Positions 60,269 to 64,000 of a stretch of 64,000 nucleotides of DNA are shown in pieces (the first letter of the stretch is position 1; the number at the start of each line of letters is the position of its first letter). The notes under the pieces are model-generated. The model was not told the DNA's origin, made no database searches, and saw nothing but the letters and a program-made list of their open reading frames with translations. This stretch comes from Streptomyces sp. CB02980 (lineage in GTDB: Bacteria > Actinomycetota > Actinomycetes > Streptomycetales > Streptomycetaceae). The stretch is from assembly GCF_014451325.2 (NCBI RefSeq), contig NZ_JACSCH020000013.1, positions 62,001 to 126,000 on the forward strand. Direction: 5' to 3'. The position numbers were made by a program, and so were the translations under genes.

Positions 60269-63219
60269 CAGGCTTCGGCTCCGGACACGGTGGGGGCGGA
60301 CGCGACGGGGGGCAGGTACACATACACGCCGAGTACGTCGGCGGGCTCCTGCGGGACGACCTTCAGACCGCGGACGATCTCCTCGTTGGCCTTGCGTACC
60401 CGGCGGTGCGAGGCGTCGAGCTCGGCGGCCAGCCGGGTGCCGTACTCGGTGAGATGCGTGGCCAGTTCCGGCAGGCCGGCGAGATCCTTCGCGATGGCGT
60501 TGCGGGCCGCCTGCTCGTGGGTACTGGCCGTCGCCTCGGCCGTGAGGAGTGCGGCGGCCGCGTCGTCGTCCAGCCAGCGGGCGCGCGAGGGCGCCCCCTC
60601 GTAGGCGAGCAGTCGGGCGTCCTCGGCGACGAGTTTCTGATCGCCGTTGCGTGACGGCAGCGTCAGGTGGATGCGGTAGCGGACCAGCAGGAGCGTGGTC
60701 CGGACGGTTACCGCGTCCGTGGTGACCACACCGCACCGGCGGGCCGGCCGGGGGCCGGGGGTGTTCGCGTCGAGCGCCGAATCCAGGACGTACGAGGCGA
60801 TGGCGCCGATCGCCGGGTCGGTGCGGACCAGCGCGGCCTCGCCGCGCGCGATCGCCGGGGACGTACGGAACGGGATCTCCCGGTCCTCCTCGACGATCCG
60901 CCCGCCGAGCGTGGCTGCGAGCGAGTCCCGCAGACCGGCCGGGGCGCCGCCGGGCTGGGCGGTGAAGTCGCCGGAGCCGTCGCGTGGGTCGCGGACCAGC
61001 GCGTCCAGGTCGCACAGCGCCTCCAGAGCGAAACCGCGAACCTCGTCGGCGCCGCCGAGCGCGGCCCGTACGGCGGCGACCTCGCGCGCCACCTCCTCCG
61101 GATGGATCGCGCGCTGGGCGTACTTGGAGCGGGACGTCTTCTCCCGCTCGGCCGCCGAGTTCCACTCGCGTTCGATCCGGTCGAAGGAGTCCTGGTGGCC
61201 GTCCAGGTCGAACAGGCTTTCCTGGCTGCCCTGTCGGCCGTGCAGCAGCAGCCACTCGACGACGGCGTCGGTGACACCGGAGGCGGTCTCGTCGGGGACG
61301 GAGACGGAGATGCCCAGGTCCTTCAGGATCTGCCGGTGCTTCTTGAACAGCACCTCCAGAACCTTGCCGTCGATGCCGTTGTCCTCGCCGTACATGGTGA
61401 TGACGCGGACCTGGTCACGCTTCTGCCCGTACCGGTCGACGCGACCTTCCCGCTGGTCGTGACGGGTCGGGTTCCACGCCAGGTCGTAGTGGACGACGGC
61501 GTCGAAGTAGTGCTGGAGATTGACGCCCTCGGAGAGGCAGTCGGTGGCGATCAGCACCCGGCGGACGGCCGGGTCGACGGCGTCCTCGGCGGAGCCGGTG
61601 GCGAGCTGCTCGATCCGCTCCAGCCGCTGCTGCGGGGAGAGCGTGCCGGTCACGGCGGCGATGCGCGCCTTCTTGCCGAGCTTCCCCTCCAGCTGCGTGG
61701 CGAGGTACTCGGCGGTGGGGATGTATCGGCAGAAGACGATCGGGTGGTAGCCGTCGGCGATCAGGCCTTTCAGATGCCGGGTGAGCGCCTTCAGCTTCGC
61801 GTCCTCGGTCGGACCGACCAACTCGGCCGCCCGCTGGGACAGTTCGAGGAGCCGGGCGCCCGCCTCCTCCGACTCGGCGGCTCCGGGCGCGACGTCCATG
61901 CCCTCCAGGCGGTCGTTCTCGGCGGAGTCGGAGGCCACCGGCGCACCCAGGAGGTCCGCCTCCTGGGCGGTACGGGCGGCCGCGGACTCGGAACGCGTCT
62001 TCAGGGTCTGCGCGGCGGCCGCAGGCGAGGACACCATTGAACGCAGCAGGGCGATCACCGACCACCAGGCGATCCGCGCCTCCCGCTTGCCCTGCTCGCC
62101 GGCCGCCGTCACGCGGTCGCGGGCGTAGGCGATGGCGTCGTCGAGCAGCGCGCGGTAGGCGGGCGTCAGCTTGTAGGGCTCGTCCTTCGTCCAGCGGTCT
62201 GACGGGAAGGCGGTCCGCTCCGCCAGGGAGTCGTCGGCGAGTCCGTCCTCCTTGGTGAGGTACTCCCGGACGTCGGCGCGCTTACGGGCCACGAAATGCT
62301 CGGCGAGCTTCGCCCGCCCCGCCGGGGACTCCAGGTCCAGCGTGGCGAGTTCGGGCCGCACCAGGCCGAGCAGGTTGCGGAACGCGGACTCCTTGCCGGA
62401 GTGCGGGGTCGCGGTCAGCAGCAGCAGATGCCGGTCGTCCTTGGCGGAGACGCGGCGCAGCAGCTCGTACCGGAGCTGGTTCGCCGCGGACGACGTTCCG
62501 CCCTGCGCGGAGTCGTCGGCGGCCACGCACGCGTGCGCCTCGTCGACGATCACCAGGTCGGGGCAGTGCTTGACGAAGTCCTCTCGGTGCCTGGTCGACT
62601 TGATGAAGTCGGTCGAGATGATCGTGTACGGGTGCTTGTCGAACAGGGACTGGCCCAGCTCCAGGCCCCGCTCGAGCCGGGACACGGTCGAGGACAGGAC
62701 CAGTTCGGCGTCGATGCCGAACTTCTCCCGCAGCTCGGCCTGCCACTGCTCGGCAAGCGCCGGGGCACAGAGCACGGCGAGCCGGGTCGCCTCGCCCTGC
62801 GCGAGCAGCTCCTTGGCGATCAGCCCCGCCTCGACCGTCTTGCCGATACCGACGTCGTCCGAGATCAGCAGCCTTACGGTGCGCTGTCGGAGCGCCATGA
62901 GGAGCGGAACCAGCTGGTAGGCACGGGGTTCCACGGCGATCGAGGCCAGGGAGCGGAACGGGCCCGCACCCGAACGGAACCCGATGCGCAGCGCCGTCCG
63001 CAGCAGACCGGCGGCCCGCTGGTCCCCCAGATCGGCCGCGCTCGGCGCCGCGAACTCGGCCGCCCGCACCTCCTCGAAGGCGGGGAACACGGCCGCGATG
63101 TCGTCCTCGCTCCCGCCCAGGGGGCGCAGCACCAGCATGTCGGGTGCGCTCTCCGGCAGCACCACCCATTCCCGGCCACGCGCGGCGACCAGGGAGCCGG
63201 CTGTGTACGTGAGGCTCAT
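60268..63219 (-). CDS. drmD: DrmD-like SNF2-family helicase
   Basis: A 983-residue SF2/SNF2 ATPase: Walker A region SDDVGIGKTVEAGLIAKELL (about residue 118), VIVDEAHACVA (about 225), TATPHSGKE (about 275), SEGVNLQHYFDAVVHYDLAW (about 570) and REGRVDRYGQ (about 595). The N-terminal 110 residues have the pattern seen in DrmD proteins, and the C-terminal 300 residues are helical. In class 1 DISARM this helicase accompanies DrmMI. The start is ATG 63219; a GAGAC precedes it. It is followed without a gap by the methylase and preceded by a DUF1998 helicase. Confidence 0.85.
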   Translation of the reverse strand: MSLTYTAGSLVAARGREWVVLPESAPDMLVLRPLGGSEDDIAAVFPAFEEVRAAEFAAPSAADLGDQRAAGLLRTALRIGFRSGAGPFRSLASIAVEPRAYQLVPLLMALRQRTVRLLISDDVGIGKTVEAGLIAKELLAQGEATRLAVLCAPALAEQWQAELREKFGIDAELVLSSTVSRLERGLELGQSLFDKHPYTIISTDFIKSTRHREDFVKHCPDLVIVDEAHACVAADDSAQGGTSSAANQLRYELLRRVSAKDDRHLLLLTATPHSGKESAFRNLLGLVRPELATLDLESPAGRAKLAEHFVARKRADVREYLTKEDGLADDSLAERTAFPSDRWTKDEPYKLTPAYRALLDDAIAYARDRVTAAGEQGKREARIAWWSVIALLRSMVSSPAAAAQTLKTRSESAAARTAQEADLLGAPVASDSAENDRLEGMDVAPGAAESEEAGARLLELSQRAAELVGPTEDAKLKALTRHLKGLIADGYHPIVFCRYIPTAEYLATQLEGKLGKKARIAAVTGTLSPQQRLERIEQLATGSAEDAVDPAVRRVLIATDCLSEGVNLQHYFDAVVHYDLAWNPTRHDQREGRVDRYGQKRDQVRVITMYGEDNGIDGKVLEVLFKKHRQILKDLGISVSVPDETASGVTDAVVEWLLLHGRQGSQESLFDLDGHQDSFDRIEREWNSAAEREKTSRSKYAQRAIHPEEVAREVAAVRAALGGADEVRGFALEALCDLDALVRDPRDGSGDFTAQPGGAPAGLRDSLAATLGGRIVEEDREIPFRTSPAIARGEAALVRTDPAIGAIASYVLDSALDANTPGPRPARRCGVVTTDAVTVRTTLLLVRYRIHLTLPSRNGDQKLVAEDARLLAYEGAPSRARWLDDDAAAALLTAEATASTHEQAARNAIAKDLAGLPELATHLTEYGTRLAAELDASHRRVRKANEEIVRGLKVVPQEPADVLGVYVYLPPVASAPTVSGAEA

Positions 63220-63259
63220 GAGTTGTCTCAGTTCCTAGAAGTCGAGAGTGAGTGGGAGC

Positions 63260-64000
63260 TCAACGCAGGTGGAAGTAGGCGGCGTTGTACGAGGTGATGG
63301 CGTCCCAGTCCGCGTCCGTCGGAAAACGCAGGACGTCCCAGCCGGCGTCCTCCAGGCGATAGCCGGCCTCGATGTCGCGCGTCGAGTCGGCCGTACGGCC
63401 GGGGCCGTCGACGAACACGGCGAGGTTGGCGCCGTCCAGCCGGAAGACGAGGTCCGGCCGGGCCCCCGCCTCAGGCACAAGAACCTCGACCTCGTCCGGC
63501 AGCCGATAGCCCTTGGCCCGGAGCCAGCCGAGCAGGTCGCCGCCTGTCACCAGCGCCCCCAGATCCGCCTCCAGCGGAGTCGGCACGGAGGCCGGCGTCG
63601 GGACCGGGTCCGCGTCGCGGACGACGTCCACCGCCGGGGCCAGCCTGCGGAACTGCTCGCTGCGGGACTCGCCCCGGTCCTCCCGCTCGGTGAGGGCACG
63701 GGCCAGTCGCAGCAGCAGCGGCCGCGCGGCGTGCCTGCTCAACCGGCGGTGGTGCGTCTGGTTCGCGTAGCTCAGGAGACAGACGTAGCAGCCGCGGGCA
63801 CACTCCTCGTCGGCCGACGGTCCCCCAAGGTCCTCGCCGGTCTCCGGATCGAAGTGGCAGATCTCCAGTGCGGTCCTGGCCGCCTGCGCGAGGGCGTCCT
63901 TGTCGTGCTGGATGCGCCGCAGCACACCGGCGCCGCCCTCCGCCGCCTCCATGAAGAGGATGCGCCGACGCGGACCGTCGTCCGGGGGCAGCAGCTCCGC
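63260..64000 (-). CDS. C-terminal part of DUF1998 helicase with nuclease-like tail (partial)
   Basis: The frame stays open to the end of the window, so its 5' end is missing; 246 residues are visible. ILFMEAAEGGAGVLRRI and ECARGCYVCLLSYANQTHHR belong to the DUF1998 region found at the end of large DEAD/DEAH helicases. The last 110 residues resemble a DUF559/Vsr-type restriction-endonuclease fold: RPDLVFRL, then AVFVDGPGR and a GWDVLRF strand. The usual catalytic Glu before the strand is Phe or Val here, so activity is uncertain. It would be the first visible gene of the DrmD-DrmMI transcript. It could instead be a DruE-like helicase. Confidence 0.7.
   Translation of the reverse strand, partial: AELLPPDDGPRRRILFMEAAEGGAGVLRRIQHDKDALAQAARTALEICHFDPETGEDLGGPSADEECARGCYVCLLSYANQTHHRRLSRHAARPLLLRLARALTEREDRGESRSEQFRRLAPAVDVVRDADPVPTPASVPTPLEADLGALVTGGDLLGWLRAKGYRLPDEVEVLVPEAGARPDLVFRLDGANLAVFVDGPGRTADSTRDIEAGYRLEDAGWDVLRFPTDADWDAITSYNAAYFHLR

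Noticed and set aside
57473..60604. 1,043-residue plus-strand open frame opposite the DrmMI gene
   Set aside because: Antisense to a methylase with complete catalytic motifs, and no domain is visible in it.

Overview
The window is very G+C-rich, uses GTG and TTG starts and many 4-bp start/stop overlaps, and carries families typical of actinomycetes: a whiJ-type XRE/DUF397/ATPase locus, RsbW-like ATPases, and an arginine deiminase next to an ornithine carbamoyltransferase. It most likely comes from a Streptomyces chromosome. No tRNA, rRNA, CRISPR array or complete insertion sequence was seen.

Region 1 (1-10974) is one tightly coupled operon: a tubulin-like protein (its 5' end lies outside the window), a two-helix membrane protein, a pseudokinase/zinc-ribbon/GTPase fusion, and a GTPase-associated protein with a C-terminal membrane anchor. 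Region 2 (11.1-15.7 kb) holds arginine deiminase, ornithine carbamoyltransferase, an APC-type amino-acid permease and an anti-sigma-like ATPase. Region 3 (15.9-24.1 kb) looks like an aerobic CoA-ester aromatic pathway: ligase, monooxygenase/reductase fusion, enoyl-CoA hydratase, acyl-CoA dehydrogenase, RidA protein and PaaX-type repressor. The same gene set degrades 2-aminobenzoate in Azoarcus, and both divided transcription units carry a similar GTGAC-N4-GTCA palindrome at the promoter. Region 4 (24.1-28.5 kb) has a drug-efflux-type MFS gene with a 22-bp direct repeat in its promoter, followed by a decayed locus: an N-truncated Lrp regulator, an N-truncated MFS gene and a frameshifted M20 amidohydrolase.

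Region 5 (28.6 kb to the end) is a defence island. In order it has a TIGR04141-type protein, an N6-adenine methylase with an N-terminal HTH, a McrB-McrC-UvrD operon (the UvrD has a RelE-like N-terminus), a sigma-70-family factor, and DISARM DrmA and DrmB followed by a small SF1 helicase. Next come a TPR / 96-aa protein / GrpE / Hsp70 operon, a whiJ-type regulatory locus broken by a 7-bp duplication, three accessory genes including an EcsC protein, and finally a DrmMI-type methylase, a DrmD-type SNF2 helicase and the end of a DUF1998 helicase with a nuclease-like tail. The DISARM class 1 parts are therefore split by about 12 kb of chaperone and regulatory genes, and no DrmC phospholipase-D gene is visible.

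The main new observation is a 15-bp palindrome close to GTTGACGGTGTCAAC. It sits over the -35 region of promoters in front of the methylase/TIGR04141 pair, the McrB/sigma pair and the TPR-Hsp70 operon, which suggests that these modules are controlled together as one layered system. The best candidate for an undescribed system is the Hsp70 chaperone operon, whose Hsp70 has several zinc-ribbon motifs inserted between its ATPase and substrate-binding domains, linked to split DISARM and McrBC modules.
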